A DNA stretch of 64,000 nt. Source: Pseudomonas syringae CC1557 (GTDB lineage: Bacteria > Pseudomonadota > Gammaproteobacteria > Pseudomonadales > Pseudomonadaceae). The DNA lies in contig NZ_CP007014.1 of the NCBI RefSeq assembly GCF_000452705.1, positions 3,038,001 through 3,102,000 of the forward strand, in the 5' to 3' direction. The notes under the pieces were generated by a model. That model saw only the letters and a list, made by a program, of their open reading frames with translations, was not told where the DNA came from and ran no database searches. Of this stretch, positions 24,401-35,070 are shown piece after piece. Position 1 is the stretch's first letter; each line of letters opens with the position of its first letter. The translations under genes were made by a program, and so were the position numbers.

Positions 24401-27400
24401 CAGATGCGCCGGGCATCGATTCCAGCCACCGCCTGAACGGTCAGGCCGAAGGATTCGCCGAGGTCGTCCACCGATAAAGACAATGGGTAGTTGGTGCGTT
24501 CTTCACCGCCGAGTACCTCGACACCGCCCCAGAGCCTGGTCTGCCCTGCCTCTTGAGGCGTCTGGGCGCCGACCGCGGCATGGCGGTAGTTCATCAGTGC
24601 ACTGAATAACGGTGTCGGTGCCGCCACTCCACTGCATCCCTGAGCCAGTGACAACGGTGCATGCTCATGACCGACCAATGCCGCTAACCGTGCGTGGGTG
24701 GTGTGCACTGCAGCCTGAATACCCTGCTCTCCGGCAGCGACGCGCAATGGCAAGGTATTGATAAACATACCCAAGGCCCGCTCGGCGCCTTGACCACTGA
24801 GCATGCGGCCCATCAGCACGGTACCGAAGACCACATCCTGACGTCCCGACAGGCGCCCGACCACCTGTGCCCAGGCAAGGTGATGCAGGCTGGCATTACT
24901 GACGCCCAATCGCCGCGCATGGGCGCGTAGACGTCCGGCCAGTTCCGGATCAACCGGCAATAGTGCTTCGTCGACTCCGCCACCGTCGCCTTGCACGTCT
25001 TGCAGGCCGAGCGGCAGGGTCGGTTCGTCAACATCTGCGAGCATGTCGCGGAAAAACGCTTCGTGCTCCTCGCGGCTCACGCTCAGTCGCGCCTGCGCCA
25101 CATGATTTCGGTACGGCACCGAGGCGGGCAGATGCTCGCCGCGCCCTTCTCTGAATGCCTCGATCTCTGCGCCCAGCAAAGCCAGCGAGGTGGCGTCGTC
25201 GATAAGGTGATGGAACAGCAGCACCGCAACCCAGCTCTGGTCGACGGGATCTTCGGCGTAGTGCAGGCGCATCATCGGAGCCTGATGCAGATCCATACGT
25301 ATCCGCCGTGGATCGAACTGTGCCTGCAACTGGGCCGCGACATCACCCTGGTCCGGGTGTGGTAAAAATGCCTCGACCCGCAGCCGTGCCTTACGCCAGA
25401 CCACCTGCACCGGCTCGTCGAGTTCTTCCCAGGCCACTGCCGTGCGCAGAATGTCGTGGCGATCGATGACTTGCTGCAAGGCTTCCGTGAAATCCAGCAA
25501 CTGTTCGAAGCTATTGACGCGCAACAAGCCCTGCAACAGGTACGGATCACCCTCCTTACTCGTCAGATGGTGATAGAGGATGCCTTCCTGCAAGGGCACC
25601 AGCCCATAGATATCCTGCACATTGCTTACACCGCCCGGCACGGTGGCAACCACACGGTCGATCTGGGCCTGGGTGAGTCGGGCCAGAGGCAGCATGTCCG
25701 GGGTAATCTGCCGACAATTGGCGGGGATCCTGTTGGCGGGTGCGCCAATCTCTATGCCCTTGACGCTGGCAGCCGCCAGGGACGCCAGGGTCGGCTGGCC
25801 GAACAGCACGCGTACGTCGGCATTCAGACCGATGTCACGCATGCGTTCGATCAGTTTTACCGCCAACATCGAATGCCCGCCCAGTTCGAAGAACTGGTCA
25901 TGACGGCCTACCTGCTCGACACCCAGCAACTCGGTCCACAACCCGGCCAGACGGATTTCCGCCAAACCTTCCGGTGCCTCGTACTGACGCCGGGCATAGG
26001 CCTCGGTAGCGGGCAGCGGCAGTGCCTTGCGGTCAAGCTTGCCGTTGGCGGTCAGCGGGAAAGCCTCCAGGCTGACAAAAGCGCTCGGCAGCATGTGCTC
26101 GGCCAGCGACAGGCGCAGCTGTTCACGCAAGTAGCCAGCGTCCGGTTCCAGGTCTGCTGTGGCGATGATATAGGCCACCAGACGCTTGTCGCCGGGTTCG
26201 TCTTCACGCACCACGACCACAGCTTCACGCACGCCTTCGCAGGCGCTCAATTGAGCTTCGATCTCGCCCAGCTCGATACGGAAACCGCGAATCTTTACCT
26301 GTTCGTCGTTGCGGCCCAGGTATTCCAGGCTGCCGTCAGGCAACCAGCGACCCAGATCGCCAGAGCGGTACATTCGCGCACCGGGCGCCGAGGCAAATGG
26401 ATCATCGAGAAAGCGCGTCGCGTTCAATTCATCGCGATTGAGGTAGCCACGGGCCACGCCTGCCCCGCCGACATAGAGCTCGCCCACCGCGCCTGGTGGC
26501 AGCGGATGGCCGTAGGCATCGAGCAGATAAAGTTGCAGGTCTGGGATTCGCTTGCCAATCGGGCTGGCGCCAACGCGCAGGGCGTCTTCAGGCTGCAATG
26601 GGTAATAGGTCACATGCACCGTGGTTTCGGTGATGCCGTACATGTTCACCAACTGTGTACCGGCATTCACGTTGCGGGCGTACCACGGCTTGAGCATCGC
26701 CGTTTCCAGCGCTTCACCACCGAAAATCACCTGACGCAACGAATGTGCCTGAGTGTTTTCAGCCTGGGCAGCAATCAGTTGACGGAACGCACTTGGCGTC
26801 TGGTTGAGCACCGTCACCCCGGCACTGCACAGCAGGTTGTAGAAGTCTTCCGGCGAGCGGCTGACCAATTGCGGGACGATCAGCAGACGTCCGCCGTGCA
26901 GCAGCGCACCCCAGATTTCCCAGACCGAGAAGTCGAAAGCGAACGAGTGGAACAGCGCCCAGACATCCTGTTCATTGAAACCGAACCAGTCCTGGGTGGC
27001 CGAGAACAGCCGCGCAACGTTGCGATGCTCGACCATCACACCTTTGGGCAGACCGGTGGAGCCGGAGGTGTAGATGACGTAGGCAAGGTTTGCGGCCGTC
27101 AGCCCCGGCACCTGCGGATTGCAGGCGGATTCGTCCTGCAAGTCGGCATCGTCGAGATAGATCAGCGGCACATCCGACAGCGGCAGCGCCTGCCGTACTG
27201 ATTGCTGGCTCAACAATGCTACCGGCGTACTGTCGCCGAGGGTGTAGGCCAGACGCTCAAGCGGGTAAGCAGGATTCAGTGGCACGTAACCGGCGCCGGA
27301 TTTGAGGATCCCCAGCAAGCCGATAATCATCGCCGGGCCGCGTTCGACGCAGATTGCCACGCGATCGTCAGGGCGTACACCCAGGGCCAGCAAACGATGC

Positions 27401-28899
27401 GCAACCTGATTGGCACGCGCGTTGAGTTCGCCGTAGCTCAGGGTCTGCTCTTCGAACATCAGCGCGACGGCTTCTGGTCGCATTGCGGCGCGGGCTTCGA
27501 ACTGCCGGTGGATCGTCACGTACTCGGCGGAATCTGGCTGACCGGCATTCCACGTCTGAATCTGCAAGGTGTCGGTCTTGCTGATCAGCGAGAACTCATG
27601 CACCGGCAATTGTTCGTTCGCCAGTCCCTGCTCTATGACTTGCTGCAAACGCTCGACAAGCGGGACGATCTCGTCGTGTTGAAAATACGCCTCGTTGTAG
27701 ATGTAGTGCAGCCGCGATTCAGTGTCGCATGCGTTGCTGCGCAGGTGGATGGCCAGCGGTGTCTGCTCGTGGTTGTTTGAACACTTGAAAGCGCGGGCGC
27801 TTGCCTGACCGAAGCGAAGCAGTTGGTTTTGGCGCTCATAAGAGAATGTCATGTCGAATAATTGTGTACGCTCGACACGGCGTAATTCCAGCAAGCGGTT
27901 GAGGTCGCTAACCGGAAACCGCTGGTGGCGGTAATCCTGCTTGACTGCCCGACAGATGCTCTGGACCAGTTCAGCGAACGGCATGTCGGGACTGAACTTC
28001 AGGCGCACTGAACTGAGTTGGGCAAAAAGCCCGAGGGTCCTTTTGTAGCCGGCATTGGAGCGGTTGAGAATCGGCAGGCCGATGACCAGTTCATCACGCT
28101 GGTATGCACGGGTGAAGTACACGTACAGCACTGCCAGCAAAACGTGGAACGACGAGGCTTGCAGGCGCAGGGCCAAATCCTCGATCTGCTGCTCCAGACC
28201 ACGGTCCAGAACGGCGCTGATGTGGCCGCTGCGACTCGGCGCCTGGTTCTGGACATGGGCCTGGCGCGTACGCGGTATCAGCAACGGATCAGGGATATCG
28301 CGGTATTTGTCCAGCCAATAGTCCTGATCGAGAGCAAAACGTCGCGACCCGCGATACCGGACGTCGTCCTTGATGAAATCGACATAGGACGGCGCCGCAA
28401 GATCGGGCGTGCGCTGATCGTACAAGGCGTTGTAAGTCTCACTGAGGTAGTTACAGACACCATCGATGCTCCAGCCGTCGAGAGCGATGTGGTGGGCATA
28501 AACCACAAAGTAGAAGCGCTGTTCTTCCAGCTTGAGTAAATGCATTCGGTACAGTGGCCCACCTTCGAGGCTGAACGCTTGTTCAAGCTGAGCCTGCATC
28601 CAGTGTTCGGCTGCCTTACGCGGGTCGTCCCGCCCTTGCAGGTCAAGCGGTGTCACAAGCATCGGCATGCTCTTGGCAAAGCTCTGCAGCGGCAAGCCTT
28701 CCTGGTCCCGCTCATGGAGCAGGACCATGCGCAGGGCATCATGCTCCTCGATCACCAGGTCCACGGCGCGCTGGAATATCCCGGAATCGAAGGGACCCTC
28801 GATCTCCAGGTAGCCGCCGATGTTGTATAACGGCGAGTCGCCCTGGGTCATCTGATCCAGCCAGATATTGCGTTGCGCAGCGGTCAGGGCAAATGCCAT
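21439..28899 (-). CDS. NRPS modules 1-2 and start of 3 with lipid-accepting starter C domain (5' segment of first peptin synthetase)
   Basis: This is the 5' end of the peptin synthetase. ATG at 28899 has a GAGAAG ribosome site just upstream. Residues 1-430 are a starter condensation domain (LTAAQRNIWLDQ..., HHIALDGWS near residue 140), the type that acylates the first residue with a fatty acid. A1 (about residues 480-970) reads FDFSVWEIW / VLNQTPSAF / VIFGGEAL / [11 protein letters not shown], code D-F-W-N-I-G-M-V-H, threonine. C2 (HHLTSKEGD) and C3 (HHLAAEQGD) are dual C/E type. A2 reads FDVAFQEIF / LYMPCIALQAL / VITAGEQL / NQYGPTESHVV, code D-V-Q-Y-I-A-Q-V-V, close to the proline code DVQFIAHVV. 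Thr then Pro fits the Dhb-Pro start shared by syringopeptin, corpeptin and fuscopeptin. Sequence loss inside C3 ends the frame at about 21439. SyrD-like exporter lies 131 bp upstream on the same strand. Confidence 0.88.
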
Positions 28900-29030
28900 A
28901 CATTTCTTCTCGCAAAAGGTCGGCCTGGCCGCCTTAAAAGGCAGCGAAAACCGGTAGTCGGATCAGAGGACCAATCTGCTTCATGCAGTTGTGTGAAGGA
29001 TCGTCCCTGGAAGTTGAACAGCGCTTCAGT
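28900..29030 (-). other. Intergenic gap between exporter gene and peptin synthetase
   Basis: This 131-bp gap between the stop of the exporter and the synthetase start shows only the ribosome site GAGAAG before the ATG. I see no TGTC-N12-GACA dyad here, unlike other gene borders in the cluster, so the synthetase may be read through from the hydroxylase-exporter unit. I see no convincing terminator hairpin. Confidence 0.4.
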
Positions 29031-30731
29031 TCAGGCGCGCCTGCCCTGGGGCTCGCACTTCACGTCGGAGACGATGCAACCGTCGACCAACTTGATGATG
29101 CGATCGGCCAGCTGGAAGTACTGGTCATCGTGAGTGATGATCAGTACCGTCTTGCCGCGCTGTTTGAGGTCTGGCAGCAGTTCCTCATAGAAGAAACGCT
29201 TGAATGGCGGGTCCTGGTCGGCGGCCCATTCGTCCAGCAGGTAAATCGGACGGTCTTCCAGATAGGCGCAAACCAGGGCCAGGCGTTTCTGCTGGCCGTA
29301 TGACAAGGCTTTGGTAGTCGAATAACTGTGTCCTTCGATCTTGACCTTGTCTTCCAGGCCCAGAGTCGACAGGTATTTTTGCGCCTGGTCGGTGCTGGCC
29401 TGCTCTTTCTCGTCAGGACCTATCAGCCGGTTGAACAGGTGGAAGTCGGAGAATACCGCCGAGAACAGATCGCGATAGTTGCTGCGCGAGTCTTCGGTGA
29501 TTACCGTACCGTCGAGCAGTAGCTGACCTTCTTTCGGGATGTACAGGCCGCAGAGCACCTTGGCCAGGGTACTTTTGCCACAACCGTTGCCGCCGACAAT
29601 GTAGATCAACTCACCAGAGTGGATTGTCAGGTCGATAGGGCCCAAAGCAAAACCGGAACTGCTCAGTGGGTCCTTGTAGCTCATGTGTATGTTCTTCAAC
29701 TGGATACTTTCCCAGGACTTCTTATGGTCGAGGAACAGCACATTGTCGACGTCGCCGGTTTCAGGTTCCGGATGCGGCTCGTTAATGGAAAAGCCGAAAT
29801 CCGCCAGGCGCGCGCAGGCAATACGTCCCTGGGCGATCATGGGCATGGCGCTGACCAGCATCACCAACGGGCCCATGATGTACAGCACCGCCAGCACACT
29901 GGCGCTCATGGTCTTGGCATCGATAACAGAGAACATCGGCGCTGCGAACAGCAGGCAACCGACCATTAGCGACAGACTCAGTTGGCCAACGTTGTCGGCG
30001 GCGGTGAACCAGAGCCGTTCAATGTAGTTGTACTTCGCGACCCGGGCCGAAGACTCCTGGATCGCCGAGCGGCTGAACCAGCGGCGGCGAATACCGTTGA
30101 GTTTCAGCTCCTTGAGGCCGAACACCAGCGCGTGCGTGTGTTCATTGAACGCCGTGAACTCGTCGCGCACCTTGTGGCTGAACTTCATGCCGCCCATGAA
30201 AAACAGCAGGTACAGCGCAACTCCCAGCATCATCAGAGCGACGGTGATCGCGAACACCACCCAGGACAGGTACGCAAGGTAGGCAATACCGAACAGAAAC
30301 ACAGCCGACTCCACCAGGATCGTTGGCATCATCAACAACGTAGCGTTGAGTTGCGGAATATCGCTGGTGAGCATCGTCAGGACATTCGGCGCACCGCGGC
30401 GGTCGACTTCCTCAAGCGGCGTGCCGAGGATCTTGCGGCACAGTGCAATGCGCAGGCGGGTCATGATGCGCATGCTGGCATAGGCCGGAAACAGCGCCGC
30501 ACCGTTGCGGAACAGCAGAGCCACCGCGCTCAGACCAACGAACCAGAACAATGACTGACGCTGAAAGGTCTCGTCGTGAATCGCCTGGTTGATCACATTG
30601 ACCACGGCAATGGACGCCACGCCGCTGATGAGCCCGGTAACCAGCGTAAAGAACGTCAGCCAGGGATGACTGCTCCACAACAGACGCATGATCGAGCCCG
30701 GTCTGGTCTTCTTCTCTTGCTTGGTTTTCAT
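29031..30731 (-). CDS. syrD: SyrD-type cyclic lipopeptide ABC exporter
   Basis: This 566-residue protein is a half-size ABC transporter with an N-terminal six-helix membrane domain (about residues 20-300; hydrophobic runs near 25-50, 62-84, 134-180, 250-300) fused to an ATPase. The Walker A motif GGNGCGKST is at 380-388, the ABC signature LSYGQQKRL at 476-484 and the Walker B IYLLDEWA at 496-503. The layout and length match SyrD and the cyclic peptide exporter family, inner-membrane proteins that secrete syringomycin and syringopeptin. It lies between the SyrP-like gene (79 bp upstream) and the peptin synthetase (131 bp downstream), all on one strand, the position expected of a shared exporter for both peptides. 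Its substrate is inferred from this context. Confidence 0.9.
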   Translation of the reverse strand: MKTKQEKKTRPGSIMRLLWSSHPWLTFFTLVTGLISGVASIAVVNVINQAIHDETFQRQSLFWFVGLSAVALLFRNGAALFPAYASMRIMTRLRIALCRKILGTPLEEVDRRGAPNVLTMLTSDIPQLNATLLMMPTILVESAVFLFGIAYLAYLSWVVFAITVALMMLGVALYLLFFMGGMKFSHKVRDEFTAFNEHTHALVFGLKELKLNGIRRRWFSRSAIQESSARVAKYNYIERLWFTAADNVGQLSLSLMVGCLLFAAPMFSVIDAKTMSASVLAVLYIMGPLVMLVSAMPMIAQGRIACARLADFGFSINEPHPEPETGDVDNVLFLDHKKSWESIQLKNIHMSYKDPLSSSGFALGPIDLTIHSGELIYIVGGNGCGKSTLAKVLCGLYIPKEGQLLLDGTVITEDSRSNYRDLFSAVFSDFHLFNRLIGPDEKEQASTDQAQKYLSTLGLEDKVKIEGHSYSTTKALSYGQQKRLALVCAYLEDRPIYLLDEWAADQDPPFKRFFYEELLPDLKQRGKTVLIITHDDQYFQLADRIIKLVDGCIVSDVKCEPQGRRA

Positions 30732-30810
30732 TGGTTGCTGTCCTTGGATGCTTGGTCCGCGCGGGCGCTGGTGGTTGAAAGCCCTGACGGTATCAATGGA
30801 TATCGATCAT

Positions 30811-31872
30811 TCAGGCCGGTTGCCAGACATCGCCCCGAGCGGTCATCTCACCCATGGCCACAACGATCAGCCGCGGCTCTTCATAAGGATCACGGGCATG
30901 GGCGACGAGCATGTTGTCAAGCATCACCACATCACCCTTGCGCCAGTCGAAGCGCACCGCGCAAGCCTCGTAGGCTTCACCGATCAAGGCCATCACCGAG
31001 TCTTCGATGGCTGAACCGTCGCCATAACTGACCAGCCGTGGCAGGCGGTCGGGGCCGAACATGTCGAGCAGGTCCTCGCGCAGTTCTTCGCCCATGCAAT
31101 AGGGGTGATGCAACTGCACCTGATTGAAAAAGCAGCGCTCGCCTGTGAACGGATGGCTGATCACTGCCGGGCACCGGGTGCGAAGCTGTAGTGTGTCGCC
31201 GTCAAGCCATTCGAAGTCCGTACCCTGTTCGCGGCAACGCTGCTCGATAACGCTGCGTTCAGCGGTGCCGAAGAACGATTCCCAGCTTGGCTCGACACCG
31301 GCGGTGAAGGTGCGGCTGTAAAGCAGGCCTTTGCTTTCAAAGCGCTCGATCACCTCTTTGGGCAGGTAGGCAAGCACTTGGCGGATGTCCGCCAGCGGGG
31401 TCGCTCCGCCCACTTGCGATGGCTTCTCGCAGAAGAACCATTGCTTGCGAGGCCAGCTTTCAAGGTGCGAACTCTCATTGTGATAAAGGATCATTTCGCG
31501 CTCGGGATACGGCGTTGAACGGTAGACATTGCGCCCGCCTTCCTTCTTTGGAAGATCGCCATATGTGCCGTGCAGGCCAGGCGACAGCGCCTCGGCAAAT
31601 GCTTCGAAGGCGGCGACCGAAGGCAGATCAAACCCGCGAAACAACACCGCGCCGTGACGACACAGCAGTGCCTCAATCGCCTCGCGACGCGCGCTGGCCC
31701 ACTGAGCCGGGTCCAGACCGTCAGCGACTGGCTCGACGACCATCGGCAAACTGATGCCGTCCGCCAGCAGAGACAACCGCACCAAGCGGTCAGCGACCCC
31801 GTCGGGCCAGGTTGGCGCATCCGATTGCTGTTGATCAGCGAAAACGGGCGCAGTGTCAGCTTGAAGACTCAT
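30811..31872 (-). CDS. syrP: SyrP-type aspartate beta-hydroxylase (Fe(II)/2-oxoglutarate, TauD family)
   Basis: This 353-residue TauD/TfdA-fold oxygenase has metal ligands in HNE (H131, E133), a distal H325 in NMLVAHARDPY, and 2-oxoglutarate-binding R334. His-x-Glu rather than His-x-Asp is the SyrP pattern as I recall it. SyrP hydroxylates aspartate while it is bound to the carrier domain of module 8 of the syringomycin synthetase, giving L-threo-3-hydroxy-Asp. I chose ATG at 31872 because CCAGGAG stands seven bases upstream; a longer frame up to 31983 has no such site and would run into the regulatory dyad. The gene is divergent from syrB1 across a 332-bp gap containing two syr-syp-like boxes. 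The Asp module it should serve is not in the window; it presumably lies beyond 64 kb. Confidence 0.88.
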   Translation of the reverse strand: MSLQADTAPVFADQQQSDAPTWPDGVADRLVRLSLLADGISLPMVVEPVADGLDPAQWASARREAIEALLCRHGAVLFRGFDLPSVAAFEAFAEALSPGLHGTYGDLPKKEGGRNVYRSTPYPEREMILYHNESSHLESWPRKQWFFCEKPSQVGGATPLADIRQVLAYLPKEVIERFESKGLLYSRTFTAGVEPSWESFFGTAERSVIEQRCREQGTDFEWLDGDTLQLRTRCPAVISHPFTGERCFFNQVQLHHPYCMGEELREDLLDMFGPDRLPRLVSYGDGSAIEDSVMALIGEAYEACAVRFDWRKGDVVMLDNMLVAHARDPYEEPRLIVVAMGEMTARGDVWQPA

Positions 31873-31977
31873 GAACAAACTCCTGGACCTCAGCCCTTCA
31901 CATCCACGTGGTTTGGCGCCAGACCAATACGCTCCGGCACCGCGCAAGAATAAAAACACTGATGCCCCAGGGGCGTC

Positions 31978-31997
31978 TGTCACCGCAATCCGGGACA
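31978..31997. promoter_or_regulatory. syr-syp box-like dyad, syrP side
   Basis: TGTCACCGCAATCCGGGACA matches the published syr-syp box pattern TGtCccg-N6-cggGaCA (from memory) in both outer tetrads, the right CGG and the spacing. It lies 106 bp upstream of the syrP start. In P. syringae this element is bound by the LuxR-type regulators SalA/SyrF and overlaps the -35 region. Confidence 0.75.
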
Positions 31998-32045
31998 GCG
32001 GCCGCGCAAAGCGTCAATGCCTACTCATTGTGTTCGGCAGGGCTT

Positions 32046-32065
32046 TGTCCCCATTTCCCTCGACA
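32046..32065. promoter_or_regulatory. syr-syp box-like dyad, syrB1 side
   Basis: TGTCCCCATTTCCCTCGACA has both outer tetrads TGTC and GACA at the exact 12-base spacing; the left inner triplet is CCC (consensus CCG) and the right is CTC (consensus CGG). It lies 140 bp upstream of the syrB1 ATG, 48 bp from the box facing syrP. Confidence 0.65.
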
Positions 32066-32204
32066 GACGCCGGCTGGCAGTCGGTGCTGAAATGCAACGA
32101 CTGCGGATTATGCCGGCCCATTTACGGACTCGTCAGGCTGCAGGGATGTCTCGATTGCAGCGGATTTGAACGCTGAATCTGGTTATTACACAGGAGCCTT
32201 GGTC

Positions 32205-34049
32205 ATGCCGATTAAGAACACTGACGAATCGCCCAGCGCTGCGTCAGCCCCTCTCAAGCCCGGTGCTTTCCTGCACGAGATGTTCAGTGACAGGGCGCGA
32301 CAATTTCCTGATCGCACTGCCGTCAGCGATGCGGCCCGGACGATGAGCTACGCACAGCTTGACGCGCTGTCGACAAAGCTGGCCGCACGGTTACGCGATG
32401 AAGGTGTGACGTACGGAACGCGTGTGGGTATGTACCTGCCGCGCAGCGTCGATCTGGTCACCAGCCTGCTCGGCATTCTCAAAGCCGGTGGCACCTATGT
32501 GCCGGTCGACCCGCAATACCCTGGCAAACGCGTCGAGCACATCGTGCGCGACAGCGAGCTGAGCCTGATCATCGGCGATGCTGCCAACCTGCCGAAAATA
32601 CCGTCTCTGCGCGTATTGACACTCGACGAGTTACTGTCCGCGCCGGCGTTGCAACCAGCCGCTGAAGACACCCGTATCGACCCGAGTAATTCCACTGCCT
32701 ACATCATCTACACCTCTGGCTCCACCGGTGAGCCCAAGGGCGTTCAGGTTTCCCATGGCAACGTCAGTCGCCTGCTGGAAAGTACTCAACGCGCCTATGG
32801 CTTCAACGCCCAGGACGTCTGGTCGATGTTCCACTCCATCGGTTTCGACTTCTCGGTCTGGGAAATCTGGGGTGCCCTCGCCCACGGCGGACAGGTGGCG
32901 GTTGTCCCGTATGACGTTTCGCGCTCGCCTGCCAGCCTGCGTCAATGGCTCGCCGATCAGCGCGTCACCGTGCTCAGCCAGACGCCATCGGCTTTCCGTG
33001 GTCTTGATGAGGCCGACCGTGGCAGCAATGCTCCTCTGGCGTTGCGCTATATAGTGTTCGGTGGCGAAGCGTTACCCGCCGCCGTGCTGCGTCCCTGGGT
33101 CGAGCGCCATGGTGATCAGACGCCTGCGCTGATCAACATGTACGGCATCACTGAAGCCACCGTTCACACCACCTTCAAGCGAGTGTTGGCGCAAGACCTG
33201 GAGACAGCGGCCATGGTTTCGCTGGGCAAGCCTCTGGACGGCTGGCGCCTGCACCTGCTTGACGCAAGTCAGGCCCCGGTCGCGCAAGGCACCACGGGCG
33301 AGCTTTACATCGAAGGTGCCGGTGTGGCTCAGGGCTATATGAATCGTGACGCGCTCAACGTCGAGCGATTCGTCGAATTGCCTGGTGCTGTCCGCGCTTA
33401 CCGTACTGGCGACCTGATGACCCTGGAGAGTAATGGCGAATACCGTTACGCCGGTCGCTGCGACGAGCAATTGAAAATCAGCGGTTTCCGCATCGAGCCC
33501 GGCGAGATCGAAGCCGCGCTGCAAACCAGCCCGAACGTGACCGCTGCCCATGTCGGTGTACACGATTACGGCGATGGCGACTTGCGACTGGTGGCTTATG
33601 TGGTACCAGGCCAAGGCGTCGATGCCTGGACCGAGCAGTCCCGCAGCGAAGTTGCCGCACTGATGGCCGACAGTTTGCCGGAGTACATGCGCCCTTCGGT
33701 GTATGTGCCGCTGGCAGCGTTGCCGGTCACCCAACACGGCAAAATCGACAAGAAACAACTGCCCTCGCCTGCCGCCGAAACGACCTCCTTGCGCGCGGCG
33801 GACGTCAAAGGCCTCAGTGAACAGGAGCACTTTGTGCTCAAGGTCTGGAGCGAAGACCTGGGTCTGAAAAACATCGGTGTCAATGATGATTTCTTCGACT
33901 TCGGCGGCACTTCTCTGGCACTGATTCGTTCGCTGAGCAAGCTCAAGATGCATTACAAAATCAACCTCGACCCGGGAATCCTGGCGGATGGCGCAACGGC
34001 CAAAGTTCTGGCCGGCCACATCTCTCGTAGCCTTGTTCAAGCCCATTGA
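32205..34049 (+). CDS. syrB1: SyrB1-type stand-alone A-T protein (L-Thr activation)
   Basis: This 614-residue adenylation-carrier didomain has no condensation domain. The A domain (about 25-510) has [40 protein letters not shown] and [11 protein letters not shown], code D-F-W-S-V-G-M-V-H, threonine class with Ser where SyrB1 and most Thr domains have Asn. The carrier domain (about 530-605) has its phosphopantetheine Ser in [10 protein letters not shown]. SyrB1 loads L-Thr onto its own carrier arm, where SyrB2 chlorinates the methyl group and from which SyrC moves the product to the last module of the mycin synthetase. ATG at 32205 is preceded by CAGGAG with eight bases' spacing. It is first in a syrB1-syrB2-syrC operon under the dyad at 32046. 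Confidence 0.92.
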   Translation: MPIKNTDESPSAASAPLKPGAFLHEMFSDRARQFPDRTAVSDAARTMSYAQLDALSTKLAARLRDEGVTYGTRVGMYLPRSVDLVTSLLGILKAGGTYVPVDPQYPGKRVEHIVRDSELSLIIGDAANLPKIPSLRVLTLDELLSAPALQPAAEDTRIDPSNSTAYIIYTSGSTGEPKGVQVSHGNVSRLLESTQRAYGFNAQDVWSMFHSIGFDFSVWEIWGALAHGGQVAVVPYDVSRSPASLRQWLADQRVTVLSQTPSAFRGLDEADRGSNAPLALRYIVFGGEALPAAVLRPWVERHGDQTPALINMYGITEATVHTTFKRVLAQDLETAAMVSLGKPLDGWRLHLLDASQAPVAQGTTGELYIEGAGVAQGYMNRDALNVERFVELPGAVRAYRTGDLMTLESNGEYRYAGRCDEQLKISGFRIEPGEIEAALQTSPNVTAAHVGVHDYGDGDLRLVAYVVPGQGVDAWTEQSRSEVAALMADSLPEYMRPSVYVPLAALPVTQHGKIDKKQLPSPAAETTSLRAADVKGLSEQEHFVLKVWSEDLGLKNIGVNDDFFDFGGTSLALIRSLSKLKMHYKINLDPGILADGATAKVLAGHISRSLVQAH

Positions 34050-34066
34050 CCGAAAAGGAAAAGCTC

Positions 34067-34999
34067 ATGAGCAAAAAATTCGCATTAACTGCTGAACAGC
34101 GTGCCTCGTTCGAGAAAAACGGCTTTATCGGTCCGTTTGACGCCTATACGCCAGAAGAAATGAAGGAAACCTGGAAGCGCACCCGTCTACGCCTACTCGA
34201 CCGCAGCGCCGCGGCCTACCAGGATCTGGACGCCATTTCCGGGGGCACCAACATCGCCAACTACGACCGCCATCTGGACGATGACTTCCTGGCCAGCCAT
34301 ATCTGCCGCCCGGAAATCTGTGACCGCGTCGAAAGCATTCTGGGCCCGAACGTGCTCTGCTGGCGCACCGAGTTCTTTCCCAAGTATCCGGGTGATGAAG
34401 GCACCGACTGGCATCAGGCCGATACGTTCGCCAACGCTTCCGGCAAGCCGCAGATCATCTGGCCGGAAAACGAAGAGTTCGGCGGCACCATCACTGTCTG
34501 GACCGCGTTCACCGACGCCAACATTGCCAATGGTTGCCTACAGTTCATTCCGGGCACCCAGAACAGCATGAACTACGACGAAACCAAGCGCATGAGCTAT
34601 GAGCCTGACGCCAACAATTCGGTGGTCAAGGACGGTGTGCGTCGCGGTTTCTTCGGTTATGACTATCGCCAGTTGCAGATCGATGAGAACTGGAAACCCG
34701 ACGAGGCCTCTGCTGTACCCATGCAGATGAAAGCCGGGCAATTCATCATTTTCTGGTCAACGCTTATGCACGCATCCTATCCGCATAGCGGCGAATCACA
34801 GGAGATGCGCATGGGCTTCGCGTCACGCTACGTACCGTCGTTCGTGCACGTCTACCCGGATTCGGACCACATCGAAGAGTACGGTGGCCGTATCAGCCTG
34901 GAGAAGTACGGCGCGGTGCAGGTGATCGGTGATGAAACACCGGAATACAACCGCCTCGTGACGCATACCACTCGTGGCAAGAAATTCGAAGCGGTCTGA
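34067..34999 (+). CDS. syrB2: SyrB2-type non-haem Fe(II)/2-oxoglutarate threonine halogenase
   Basis: This 310-residue enzyme has the halogenase signature: H116-Q-A118 in TDWHQADTF, second His H235 in [10 protein letters not shown] and R254 for 2-oxoglutarate. Counting from the ATG at 34067 puts these residues at the same numbers as in SyrB2, which supports the start; AAGGA lies seven bases upstream. Ala118 replaces the carboxylate ligand of hydroxylases, leaving an iron site for chloride, so the ferryl intermediate chlorinates C4 of Thr held on SyrB1. It follows syrB1 by 17 bp. The peptide should therefore end in 4-chlorothreonine like syringomycin, cormycin and thanamycin. Confidence 0.95.
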   Translation: MSKKFALTAEQRASFEKNGFIGPFDAYTPEEMKETWKRTRLRLLDRSAAAYQDLDAISGGTNIANYDRHLDDDFLASHICRPEICDRVESILGPNVLCWRTEFFPKYPGDEGTDWHQADTFANASGKPQIIWPENEEFGGTITVWTAFTDANIANGCLQFIPGTQNSMNYDETKRMSYEPDANNSVVKDGVRRGFFGYDYRQLQIDENWKPDEASAVPMQMKAGQFIIFWSTLMHASYPHSGESQEMRMGFASRYVPSFVHVYPDSDHIEEYGGRISLEKYGAVQVIGDETPEYNRLVTHTTRGKKFEAV

Positions 35000-35070
35000 A
35001 CCCCCTGCGTCAGACGACAGTGGCCTCGCGCAACGTACCTGAGAAAAGCGCCCAAAAAGAGTACAGATCC

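Noticed and set aside
30739..30758. TGTCCTTGGATGCTTGGTCC as a further syr-syp box before the exporter gene
   Set aside because: The right half lacks GACA and the dyad symmetry is poor.
31873..31983. Longer N terminus for the SyrP-type hydroxylase
   Set aside because: The extra 37 codons have no ribosome site, show no family resemblance and overlap the regulatory dyad; the ATG at 31872 has a strong site.
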